From Dicaeum eximium (Eukaryota > Chordata > Aves > Passeriformes > Dicaeidae), in the NCBI GenBank assembly GCA_013396995.1, contig VWZP01007456.1, positions 500,431 through 564,430 of the forward strand: a stretch of DNA of 64,000 bases. The letters are read 5' to 3'. Of this stretch, positions 27,401-39,400 are shown in pieces. The notes under the pieces were generated by a model. The model saw only the letters and a program-made list of their open reading frames with translations, searched no databases and was not told where the DNA came from. The stretch's first letter is position 1. The number at the start of each line of letters is the position of its first letter. The position numbers were made by a program, and so were the translations under genes.

Positions 27401-30400
27401 TGTATTGACACAGAAAGATCTCAAGGAAAATACAACTTTGTGCCAAGGCAGACTTTTGTGTTGTGTTACTTATCACCCTTCTTTCTCTTTTTCCTGCTGT
27501 TGCTTGTTTTTAAGACTCCTTGTTGCAAATACTTTGAGCTTCTTTATACCAAGGTTTCCACATAATGATTAGATGTCTTTCTATATTCCCAATGCAAGCT
27601 TTGCTTTTACTGTTTTGGAAAAGCTTCAACTATGATGAAATTAACCATAAAGCTTCTTGGCCCAATTTTGCATTAAAACTGGTAAAACAAATTACCTTGG
27701 CTGCCTCTCGTTTGCATAAAGTTTCAAACTTTATTGGCTGTCTTTTAACAGAAGTTTCCCCTGTAAATAAGGCCAGCTCCTTGTGCAAAATATGGATCTG
27801 GATTGATGCGTTCTGAGACATTAGCAAGTAATTAGTTATTTTCATATTGACACAGTAATTCTTTCCTATTTTTTTAAACTTGTGTACTTAGATCATAGAG
27901 TGGTTTGGGTTGGAAGGGACCTTAAAAGTTATCTAGTTCCAGCTCCTCTGCCTTGGGCAGAGACACCTTCTACTAGACCAGGCCTGCATTTTCCTTTTAA
28001 TTAATTCCCAGGGTTATATCTTTTAATATAGAAGGAGACTATATATTTGGAGAATTTACTTGTAGTTTAATGCTAGCTTTTATCTTCATGACATATTCTG
28101 ATTTTATGTGATCCAAATTAATTTATGACCTTATTTGTGATATGCTCTGATGCAAATTCCATTTATACTACAGCCAAAGACAGCTCAGTGTAAGCTGTTT
28201 TCTCATACGAGATGGAGAAGCAGCGTATCAGTGTTTTTCACATATCTTTAAAAGACATAATTTCCAGGAGGGCTAAGCTAACCTGATAGAAATTTTCTTA
28301 ATGTTTAATAATTTTCTTTTTTTTTAATGCTTTATTGATACTTACTCCACAGTTATAGCAGCATTTACACAGCTAATTTAGTCCTAAATCAGTAACACAA
28401 ATGTAGATAAAAACCACTTAAACCCCCTAAAGCCTTTTCTTGAGTGTTTAATAGAGAAGTTTTTGATAACTGAACTCTGAAAGCTGTAGAAAAGGTTCTG
28501 TAGTTGTGAGTATTCAGATAATCTACCGTGGTTACTGTAGGCTAAATGTTCTTCAGGTTAGGTGGGTGCATACCACAGCTTTCCATTTTAAACCTATTCC
28601 ACAAAATCTAGAGCAGTATGGAGTTAATGCTGGTTTGTAATGCTGTCAAAGGCCTTGAGGGCAGCACCCATTGATTGGGTTTTGCTATTCCTACTCTGAA
28701 TTCTTTGCTACTGTTTTGCAAGAAGAATTTCTGTGCCCAAACTTTAATCTTTATTTTCCACCGTTTAGTTTGGTGTAATGAGAAGCAATGATTCTGCTGA
28801 TAAAGTGCAGCTAATGCATCAAGCAGGGTTTGCCTTCAGAATCTACTTTCTGCCTGTCCTCCAAGGGTTTTATTTTAGCTGGTCCAGTAGGTGATTAATA
28901 TGGGTGAGAGTCTGATGAAAATGAAAATTTGTGCTGAGTAGGGAAGTGTAAATGAAGTGTAACTGGAAATCTGCATCTGTGTTGTTCCTGAATGCCCCTG
29001 TGGACATTTTTTCCTCTCTTCCCTCCTTCCACAAGGCGTGGAGCATCACGTATCACAGCTGGTTGACTTTTGTGTTACTGATCTGGTCTTGCACATTGTG
29101 GATGATTCGGGACCGAAGGAAATACGCCATGATCAGTTCACCATTCATGGTTTTTTATGGAAATTTGCTGCTAATACTACAGTATATATGGAGTATTGAG
29201 CTCAAGAATGATGAACTTCCTCAAGTATCTGGTTTTTTAAAAAGAAAGGAACCTGGGGAGCTGGCATCAAAGGTAAGTGTAACAAACAGCTGAGATTTAT
29301 TTATGAAACCACAAAATAGATTGTGATAAAGATATGGATCTCTTGATGTTTCTTTAAGAGTGCATCCACAGCATTCAGTGTAACCACTTTCAGTAGCAAT
29401 TCTAAAGTAAAGGGTAAGTCATTAGAAAGAGTGTTCAGAAAACTGCTTCTTGCTTATTAAGCTAATACCAGAGCAAATATTTCAGACACCTTTTAGGTTT
29501 TCATGAGAATTCTGTAGAAAACACTTGGTAGATTGAAATTACTCACTGGTTTGGTTTTATAAACTGTATTCAAGACCAGATATTATTTGATTCACTAGGT
29601 TAATACCTGTGGGATATCAGATCTGTCTGTGACTATGATGGCAACTGGAACTGTGTTAGCAATTGCAATTACCAATACTACTCACTCCCTGATGGTTTGG
29701 CACAAGCAGCAGCACATAGCTGTGGCTGAGTTTTAATTCTTTATCTTTACACCTGAATCAGCATGAGTTGAAATCCATTTTAGGTTAGAACCAAGAGAAT
29801 TTGTTGACCCCAGTGTATGATAGATTTTTTTTTTAATGTCATTCTGCACTTTGCTCCTGGAGAAGGGACTGAGCAAAAATAGGATGTTTTTTTCCTAGAG
29901 CACCCAAGAGGGGTATCTCAGGGAGTGCATCTAGTTGGCACTGCTCCCCTTGTGCTAAGTGGATCATTTCCTTTGTGACTCCGAATTACAATGTAAGATG
30001 ATTCTGTACATCATCTTCCTTGTGGCAATACCTTCGGACAACCATTTCTGGGTCTTTAATGCATTTGAAAGTTAGTGAGTGCTCTATTATTTTTCTTGTA
30101 AAGATAGGGCTAGTTTGGTAAGAGGGATAAAGCTCAAGGGGTTCTGCAAGAGAAGTTCTACATTTTTTTTCAATGACTTAATAAATCACTAAGGAGTTTT
30201 AACTGCCTTAATATTTCATTCCCTTTGACATTATTTCTTATTGGCTATATCATCCAATATCTTGTCTAAAAACAGATGCTGTCAAGAAAGGAAGATGTTG
30301 TGTATATATGGTGATTTGTCCACATCTGTAAAGCCATTAGGTGTTTGGGGGGGGGGGGGGGGGNNNNNNNNNNNNNNNNNNNGGGGGGCGCTTAGGCTGA

Positions 30401-33400
30401 ATTAAATGCACTCCATAACTTTCACAAAATCACACAATAGTTGAAGCCAAAAGAGACTTCTGTAGGTCATTGGTCCAACTCTCAAGCAGAGCCATCTAGA
30501 CTTGATTGCCCAGGACCATGCCTAGGTGGCTTTTGAATATCCCTATGGGTGGAAACTCTTGTTACATCCTGGCACAACCTGTGTCAGTGCTCAGTTACCC
30601 TCACAGGAAAAAAGTTTCCTGATGTTCAGAGGAAATCTGCCATGTTTCAGATACACTCTGACTGTTCCTGATGGTTTACTCATCCTTTATTTGCCTGGAA
30701 ATGTTCTTCAGGATTTGCTCCTCCATCACATTAGAATCACAGAATGGTTTGGGTTTAGCAGGGACCTTTCAAGATCATCTAGGCCAATCCCCTTGCCATA
30801 GGCAGGGTCATCTTGCACTAGATCAGGTTGCTCAAACCTCCATCCAGCCTGACCTCAGACACTTCCAATGATGGAGCATCCACAGCTTCTCTAGGAACCT
30901 TTTCCAACATCTCACTACTATCACCTTCCCAGGGATTGAAGTGAGGTTGTCCAGGCTTGATCCTTCATCTTGAACTACTTGAAGAGTGATATTTGCTTTC
31001 CTTCAGCAATTCTCCCATCACCACATTTGATCAAAGGTCATTGAGAGTAACCTCTACTAGTGACACCAGCCAGCTCCTGGGTACATCCCATCAGGACCCA
31101 AGCACTTATGTATGCCCACTTTCTTTAAATATTCCCTGATCTCAGCCTGTTCCACCAAAGGAAGACTCTTCCTTGCTTCAGACTTTTCCATGGTCTCCAG
31201 TAACTGCGTTTCCTTAAGGCCGGTCTTGCTAGCAAAGGCTGAGGCAAAGAAGGCATTTGGTACCTCAGCCTCTTCCATGCCCTGTGTCACCAGGGCCCTC
31301 GCCCTAGCAGTGGGCTTAGATTTTCCCTAGCCTTCCTTTTTCTGCTGAGGTGTGTACAAAAGCAAATCTTGTTGCTCTTGACATGCCTTGCCAGACTCAG
31401 TTTAAGGCCTTGACTTTTCTAACCATGTCTGTGCATGCATGGCCAGTCTCTGCATTCCTCTCGGATTACTTAGTCCATCCTCCATCCCCAGGCAGAGTCT
31501 ATGCATTCCAACTGTGTTGCTGTGCAAATCCCAACTTTACCTCTGCGTCTTTCTGGCCTGTGTTTCCTAAAGAGCCTGTAGCTCTGTATTGCAAATATTC
31601 AAGGCATCACACCCTGTCTCTCTCATCCCAACAAGACCATAGCCCTGCACAGAGACCTCTAATGGCTTGGGTTTGTTCCCCATGCTGCAGGGCTCTAGTG
31701 TACAAGCACTTCAGAAGGGCACCTGACATGCTGTTTTCCCAGAAAGAACCTGGCAGGTTTCCCTGTAAGGCTGTGTTGAAGTAAGTGCCTTGCTTGAAGT
31801 GACCCTGCATAAGTCCTGTTTTGCTGATTATGTATTTCCTTTTGTTCACATCACCCCAGGTACCCTTTGCTTGTTAACCTTGTCCATCAGTCTCTCTTTA
31901 GGGCACTAGTAACTCTGTAACCCCCTTTATTCCTAATTTAAAGTCCTTCAAATAATGGTTGTATTTAAATGAAGACTGGATACTGTATTCTGCAGAAAGA
32001 AGAATAGAAGTGTACTGTAATTCTTTCTGTATAAGTGTCTGCATGCTATATGTGTTTCCTGGTATGAAATCAAGATAAAATCTATACTGTAAAAGATGAC
32101 TAAAAGCATTTCTTTGGTCTGCAACCCTTCAAGACTTTTCTTAGAGCCAGCTCTGGCTCTGGAAATGCCAAGTAGAACAAGGGAGTAAATGTGGCGGGAA
32201 GTCAGAGCTAATCATTGCAGAAGAAAGTCTGTGTTTTACAATATCAAAGGTTTGTGTCGCAAAGGCCAGAGCTCCAGAAGGTATCTGGGAAAGCTGTGAC
32301 AAGTCACACAGGCTGACAGTCTGGTGCCATGCCTCAGTGTTAGCAGCAGTGTCAATAAAAAAAGCCATCTCCTGGGAGCAATCCTTTTCCCCATTAAGGT
32401 CTTGTGCATTAGAAAAAAATTACATTGTACCACTGTCCTTGTCATTCTGTAGTGTGCAAAGTATTTGGCTCTTAGGTGCTTCCTCTTTGAAATTTTGTTC
32501 TTCTAGCTATGTATGAAATAAGTCTCCTTCTGCAAAGAGAAATTAGCAAAAACTTTATAGAAAGTAAGCATAAACTCAAGTGCATGGCAACAGGCATCAT
32601 GTTGTTTTCTAAATGTTGTCCATCTCTTGGTATCGAAAGCTGTTGAATTTGGCTTTTTGCAAAACACAGAAATGCACTCTTCATTAGAGAGATCTGTTTA
32701 CTTCTAAGATATCCTGCTGTTACAGAATTATCATCTCTTGAAGTTCTTAAAATAATTAAGAGCTATCTCAACTCTTGTAACTGTTGCAAATGCAAGGCAA
32801 ATTCCATTGACTGGGTCTTATGTAACTGCACAAAACATACAAAAAAGTTGTTTTTAAAGTAACTGTGTTTAAGCACAAGAAGTAACAAACCTCCTAAATC
32901 AAAATATTTATGATATACAAAACCATGGTAATGACAATACACTCTTGCATGTGCTTCTTCCCTGAAAAAAAAAGTAAAAAATGAACAAAAAAACAACAAA
33001 TGGGAATTATATCAATCAATGCATAATAAGAAGATACCTAAACTTCTTATAAGACAGTATTTAAAAACTAATTGAATAAAACCTTGAATAAAACTGGATA
33101 GGAGTAGATGCATATAAGTGAATACCATTAAGAAATGGAAATGAGCAAATGAAACAAAGTTGTCTGTAATGCAGAATGTTTCCCAAATAACATAATTTGC
33201 CCTAAGATGCACTTTGACACCGGGTGCCATCACCGCCATTTTCTGAGAGACAGAGAAAACAAAGGCATGCAAAATTGGTGAAAACCTATGCTTGTATCAG
33301 TAGGACATAGGATATACAATTAGTCTGTTGGTTTTGTTTTGATTTTTGTTTGCAGATTCTTTTCACAATTACTTTCTGGCTACTGCTTAGGCAACACCTC

Positions 33401-36400
33401 ACTGAACAGAAAGCACTTCGGCTAAAAGAAGCTACTTTATCTGAGGTCAAAGTTGGAAGTGAAGAAAATGAAGACAAAGGTAAAGCCAGATCCAATTTAG
33501 TCCTTCAGTCATGATAGAAGTTCCAGTTACTGCGTTTCTCTGATGCTGAAAGCAATTAGCAAGGTATCTGTTATTAGCTAAGAGAGATATTACAAAATCT
33601 ATGTGTAGCTATCTCTGAGATACAGAAGTAAAACACTTTTGAACTTTAAAAATTCATACAAAATGTTCTTTACTGGAAGGTAATAAAATGACTCATTTTA
33701 GAAAGATCATGGACCTTTCAAATTATCAGTTTACTGCTGTGTTCCCACTCAAACCAGAAGATTAATTGCCCTAAAGTTTAACCACAGGAGATGAGTTTAC
33801 CTAGGAAAAGTTGCTAAGTTCCTTAAAAGTTGTGTTGGTACATAAACTCTTATACAGACACAGAAGTTAAACTACAAATTTCGGTGGAAAAGCAAGCGTA
33901 TACTTTTTCAGTGCAGGGGCTCAAGCACACCTGAGAGCAAAGTTTACTTTCATAGATTCAGTTTATCTAACAACTCAGTGAGCTGTTCTTTCTTTTGCTA
34001 CATTTTTCTCCAAACATTCCTTGTCCTCTCTCTATGGATGTTAAACTAAAAAAGTTCAGTGCACTAAAATGGTAGAAAGTGAGCCCTGGAAGCAGTGGTG
34101 TGGTTCTGTCTCTGATTATTTACAATCCTTGTCTCAATAAAACATCTGATCGGTGTCAGAGCTGTACTACAAGGATTTTCTAGGCAAGAGCCTGAGGGGG
34201 TGAATGGTGAGTGGGACAAAAGGAGTGGGCAAGCCTTTTGATGGTGAAGTTTAAATATTGCTCTCAATGGAAAGAAAAACTGTACTATGGTTTTGGGAAG
34301 CCCTGTTATCTAGACACTTTCCCATGTACTTGCTGCTGGGGGGACACTTACCCTGTCCTCCACGTGACCTCTTACGTCCTTACCCATGTCCTCCTCTTGA
34401 CCTCTTCATAGGGCCAAAGCAGCTTGTATTTCCTGGCCCAGGTGAAGCACAAAAACCTGGATAAGTGGTAGCTTTTTTGAAAGACGGCAATGTTAGTGCA
34501 GCATTTATATTTTTAAAGCTTCTTTGGGTTTATGTTTATGTTTTCCCTTGCTTGTGGTTTTTGAGGATAAACACAATATTATCTAAAGGATGGAACTCAA
34601 GCCGAGAGGTTCGAACTTGAGATGAAAGTTTAAACTCAAGATGAGAGGTTTCTGGTGCTGCTGGTGGCTTCTTGCTTTCCAATTTTAAGGTTGCTTACTT
34701 GAGAGTATAAGAGTATATGAAAAGTGTTTTGGCTATTATCCATTATGCAACCCTTAAGCTCTAATTTTCCACTGCAGCTGCTGGCGTTTCAGACAAAGCG
34801 AAGACGGGTGTCTGGTAAGGATGTAAAGCCATGTGCCCTATGGCTCCAGCAGCAGGTTTAAGCTCATATGAAGTTAATACCCTTTTCCTTGCTCTGGAGG
34901 CATGCATGATTAGGAATTACAGTCTCTTGTGAATATTGAATTTTAAGTTTCTGTGTTGTGTGCCGAGATTTTACTTTCCACCCATTTAAATTCTTATTAC
35001 AAGTCCCCAGAAGAGACAGGCCAAATGTGACTCTGTATTTGCAGAAGAGGAGTCTCAAGAGGGAGAAGTGTCAGAAGAACAGGAAGAGGAGAAGGAAGAG
35101 GAGGAGGAAGGAGAGGAGGAAGATGAACAGGATATCATGAAAGTCTTGGGGAAGCTGGTGATGGCTATGTTAATCAAGTACTGGATTTACGTCTGTGGGG
35201 GCATGTTCTTCTTTGTCAGCTTTGAGGGTACAATTGTCATGTACAAAATCATCTACATGGTACTGTTCCTCTTCTGTGTGGCCCTCTACCAGGTAAGGGA
35301 GAGCTGTGTTAACCAAATTTTATCCCTGAATAGAACTGTTCCTACTTTTAGCTTGGTAGTAAAGTAGCTCCAAATAGAATTCATGAATAGTGAATTTGTT
35401 GTTTAGTTAGACACAGCAGAATAAGACCATTTGAAGGGATTAAGACTAATTTTCCTCTGTTTTTTGGTTATAGTGACAGCAAAGTGCATGTAAATTAGAT
35501 ACAATGTACACATCCGCTCTGCCATGCCACTTCACCATAAGCTTTGGAACCTTTGTGGAAAACTCTGAGTCTATGCAAATTCTACATAACCACCAGTTTT
35601 TGTGACAGCTGGTCCACACAGCTTCCACACCCCAATGAGCATGGGAGTCCCTCTCCTCCTGGACTTTCATCACCTAATGGTGATGAAATTAGGTGGCTGA
35701 AGCTGTCCCTGACTTTCTGTCTGTGGCCTGTGTCTCATCAGACATTTTTGCACAAAAATCTTTACTTGAATGCATTTGCATCGGGAGTAAAAACTGTCTC
35801 AAAAATCTGTGCCTGACACTGGATAACTTACTTACTTCAGACCAGCTAGAAAAGATAGTGTTCTTAATTCCTGTTCAACAGCACAATGTAGTCAATATTT
35901 CTGTCAGTGTCTTTGCCTTCAGTTTTGTGTCTTTTCAGCATCTTTAGTGTGTGATTTCCAGGTACACTATGAATGGTGGAGAAAGATTTTAAAGTACTTC
36001 TGGATGTCAGTGGTTGTTTACACTATGCTGGTACTTATCTTCATCTACACATACCAGTTTGAGTCATTCCCTGGGTTGTGGAAGAACATGACAGGCCTGG
36101 ATGAAAGGAAGTAAGTGGTTTTGATTAATTTTTTATTTGTATCTTTTATCTGAGTTCAATGTGATGGAAGGATCTGAGAGTAGTCTTCCTTCTTGTGGGA
36201 GAAAAGCGTCGTGCAGCCATTCTCAGGCTTAGCTGATTTTAGGCACTCAGTTATGAAGCCGTAGATATACTGTGTCAATACTTCTCTTCACCACTTTGAG
36301 CATAGGAACCAGATCCAGAGAGAGATTAAGGGTAGATCTGCAGGATGTTTGGAACTGATGAAAGTGAACCTGCTCTCCTGCTAATAAGGAGGACTGGGTT

Positions 36401-39400
36401 TCTTCATCCTTATGATGAGTTGGGCATCTCTCAAGAGGAGCTTACACTAGAAAGTATAAGCAATATGAGTGGAATTCCAGTACAGGACTTTCAGTCAGAG
36501 AAAACTCATCTGATGCAAGAGATAGATGGCAGGGTTTGTTCATTTGACTGTACATTTACAGTACCTCTCTACATTACTGAGTCTGAACACAAGATACTTG
36601 CATTGCAAAACTTGCTAGTTTGGGAGAATTTTAGAAACCAAAACCAGGCAAAAAGTACCATCTCCTTATTTCTTACTGTGAATAATTTGTAGTAATGTTG
36701 CATGGAAAGAATATTTTGTGTGAAAAGATGTCGTAGTGGAATACTTTTTTCTTTTTCCAGACTAGAGGACCTTGGCTTAAAGCAATTTTCTGTGGCTGAT
36801 CTATTCACACGCATCTTTATCCCCACCTCCTTCCTCCTGGTGTGTATCTTACACCTGCACTATTTCCATGATCGGTTTCTCCAGATCACTGATTTAAAAG
36901 CTGTAACCAGCAAACAGGACAACACTATTTACAGGTAAAGAAGCAAAGTAAATGGAACTATTGATTATCCATATGGAAATGCTGTTTCTGATGATCTTGT
37001 AATGCTCACTTTTCAGTAGATGTTATTTGCCTTTTCTATGACTACCTAGCTTAAAAAGAAAGTGCACAATATCCTCACTATAACCAAAGTATCTGTCTGT
37101 CCCCATTTTCCCTTTCACACTGAACTTTTTCATTTTAGGGTACATTTTCAAAGGTACTAATGGCATTTATATGTTTATTTAATTGGGTCTGATCTTTAAT
37201 GGGAGTTAGGTGCTTAATTACTATGTGTGCTCTTTTGTATGTGTATTCCTGTCAGTAATAAGAAATACAGCTTTTATTTTGGGTAATTTCTTTTTTTTCA
37301 ACATCCATTTTGAGGGCCACATGAAGATTGGGAGGTCTGTGGAAAACACCACATTTGCTTTGAACAGTTAGGCTTTTTTGTACAGTTGAACTTCAGAAAT
37401 GGAAAAATTCCGAATTTGTGGTTACTTTTCATAGTACTGACCCTTGGCTATGCTAGACATTCGGTGATTTCATCCAGACATTCATTAGCATTTTTTCATG
37501 AATCTGGGACATCACTTTCCAGTATTCAATTCTTACATACTTTCCTGCATAAAAAGCAATCTGGCCTAGGATCCTGAGCCAAGAGTATAAGAGAGAGAAA
37601 TGGTTTTGTAGTATATACTGTTATATTATGCAATGACAATTACATTAATTCTTTGAAGAAAGCAATTAATTTAGACCCTGGTTTTAGAATGTTCACCTGT
37701 CTAGTGATAAGTGTATCTCAGTTGCACTTCTATGAATAGGGACTAGCTGCATAACACCACACAGACCACAGGGTGTTATGGAATAATGCCAGTTACTTAA
37801 CAGGGAATTATGTTCTAGGTTATGCAAGATTTACAAAGCATTTCAGATATTTTTCATACATTCAATCTGATATGAAGCTACTTCATAGCGTATGGTACAA
37901 GTTTGTGCCATGAGAATAAGCTCCAGTTTTATGGAATGCTTCCAGTTTCTGTATTTATACAATTGCTAAGATCAGAACAGATCAAACTTGATAAAATTTC
38001 CTAATAAAGATGTAGGGGGGATTAAGCTTAACTTTTAAATGTCTGTCTGTGTAATAACTCTCCTGTTGCTCTTCTTGAATGGCTAAATGGGACAGTAGAT
38101 TCAAGGGCACTTTTGTAATCCCCTGTGAGCAAACTATAGCGGACTTTAGTGCAGCAGTAGGTACATATTGACAGCTCTGAATCGGCCAAGGCCTGAAAAC
38201 AGAGCCCAGATACGTGTCTGAGCTGAAATGGGGCTGTTCCTGGGCTGAGGCATTTGGGGGAATGCTTTACAGTTTACAGTAACTCTGCAAGCTCTCTTGC
38301 AGCCCAAGGTTTGCACTTGTGCTGAGTAACAAAGTTAAATTTCCACCTCCCTTCTAGTGTGATCCAGTAGCCACAGAATAAAAAGAAAAAAAACCCTGAG
38401 GCACTTGTAGGATTTTGATGGGTTCACTTTGCCTGTGAAACTGCTACTTGAAAATCTTTCTATGACACATGGAAGATACAAGAATATTATACAACTTTCC
38501 AAATGAAATGAAGAGGATTATTGTGACTAAAGTCACTTCATTCCCGAAGGATGGAACTGCTGATTGTGAAGACACAAAATGTTTTAATGCATTGCGAGCA
38601 AACATTTTTGCCAGGAATAAGCAGCCCTGAGATTCCATGCTGAAAGTGGACACTCATTGTTGTACCAGGCTTTTTATTAAAGTCACAGATGAAGTGGATA
38701 ATGTGATATCATCAGCTTTTTTATCTTGCAATTAGAATGCTTTAGAATGGCTTTTTGAGTCTAAATGTGTACTAGATTGTATTAAGCAGTCACATAGGTA
38801 GCTAAATATTTTTAACTGTTGAATGTGTCATATGTGCTACCTTTGCCCTTTTGCAGTATTTTCAAAATCACAAATATCACATATCTTCTTTGTTCCTCCT
38901 GAGAAGCTTAAACTATTATGACCAATACCCAAATCAGAACAGTTTTCTTGGTTTGTACTCCTACTAACACTGCCTGGCATATGAAAATCCAGCTCTTTTC
39001 TTCCCTTGATGCAATAAATCACTATTGAGCATCAGCTGACTTTATAGTTCAAAGCTTCATGATAAGAGCTCAGCTGGCATTTGTATTGGTGATGCATAAA
39101 GCTAGGCAAGAGCTAATACAACAACCAGCTTCAGCTTAACAGTAATGCTAGCAGTAAGTTGCAGGGGCAATTAAAACAGATTCAAGATCCATATATATGT
39201 GTAGGTTTCTCTCAAAGCTATTAAAATTACTTTTCCTTTTTACTTTGAAGACTCTAGCATTCACTTAACAAACGTTTTACCTTTTTAAACTGCTTTTATG
39301 CTGCACCTTTGACAACAAAAAAATTTAAATGAAGGAACAGAACCTTCAATTTGAGTAACAAGACAGAACTCAGTCCTTATAATAGTAAACTTCTTAAAAT

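Larger units (their letters stand above)
29273..33355 (+). other. PIEZO2: PIEZO2 intron (4.1 kb)
   Basis: Carries a poly-G run interrupted by an N gap (30347-30388) and − strand CR1 sequence (30425-31745). No exon candidate joins ELASK to ILFTITF with extra coding sequence. Confidence 0.78.

Noticed and set aside
31350..31784. 144-codon open frame on the + strand
   Set aside because: Largely antisense to degraded CR1 ORF2 sequence on the − strand, with no protein similarity of its own.
36345..36692. 115-codon open frame inside a 650-base intron
   Set aside because: No family resemblance, no splice signals and no conservation visible. The flanking exons join in frame without it.
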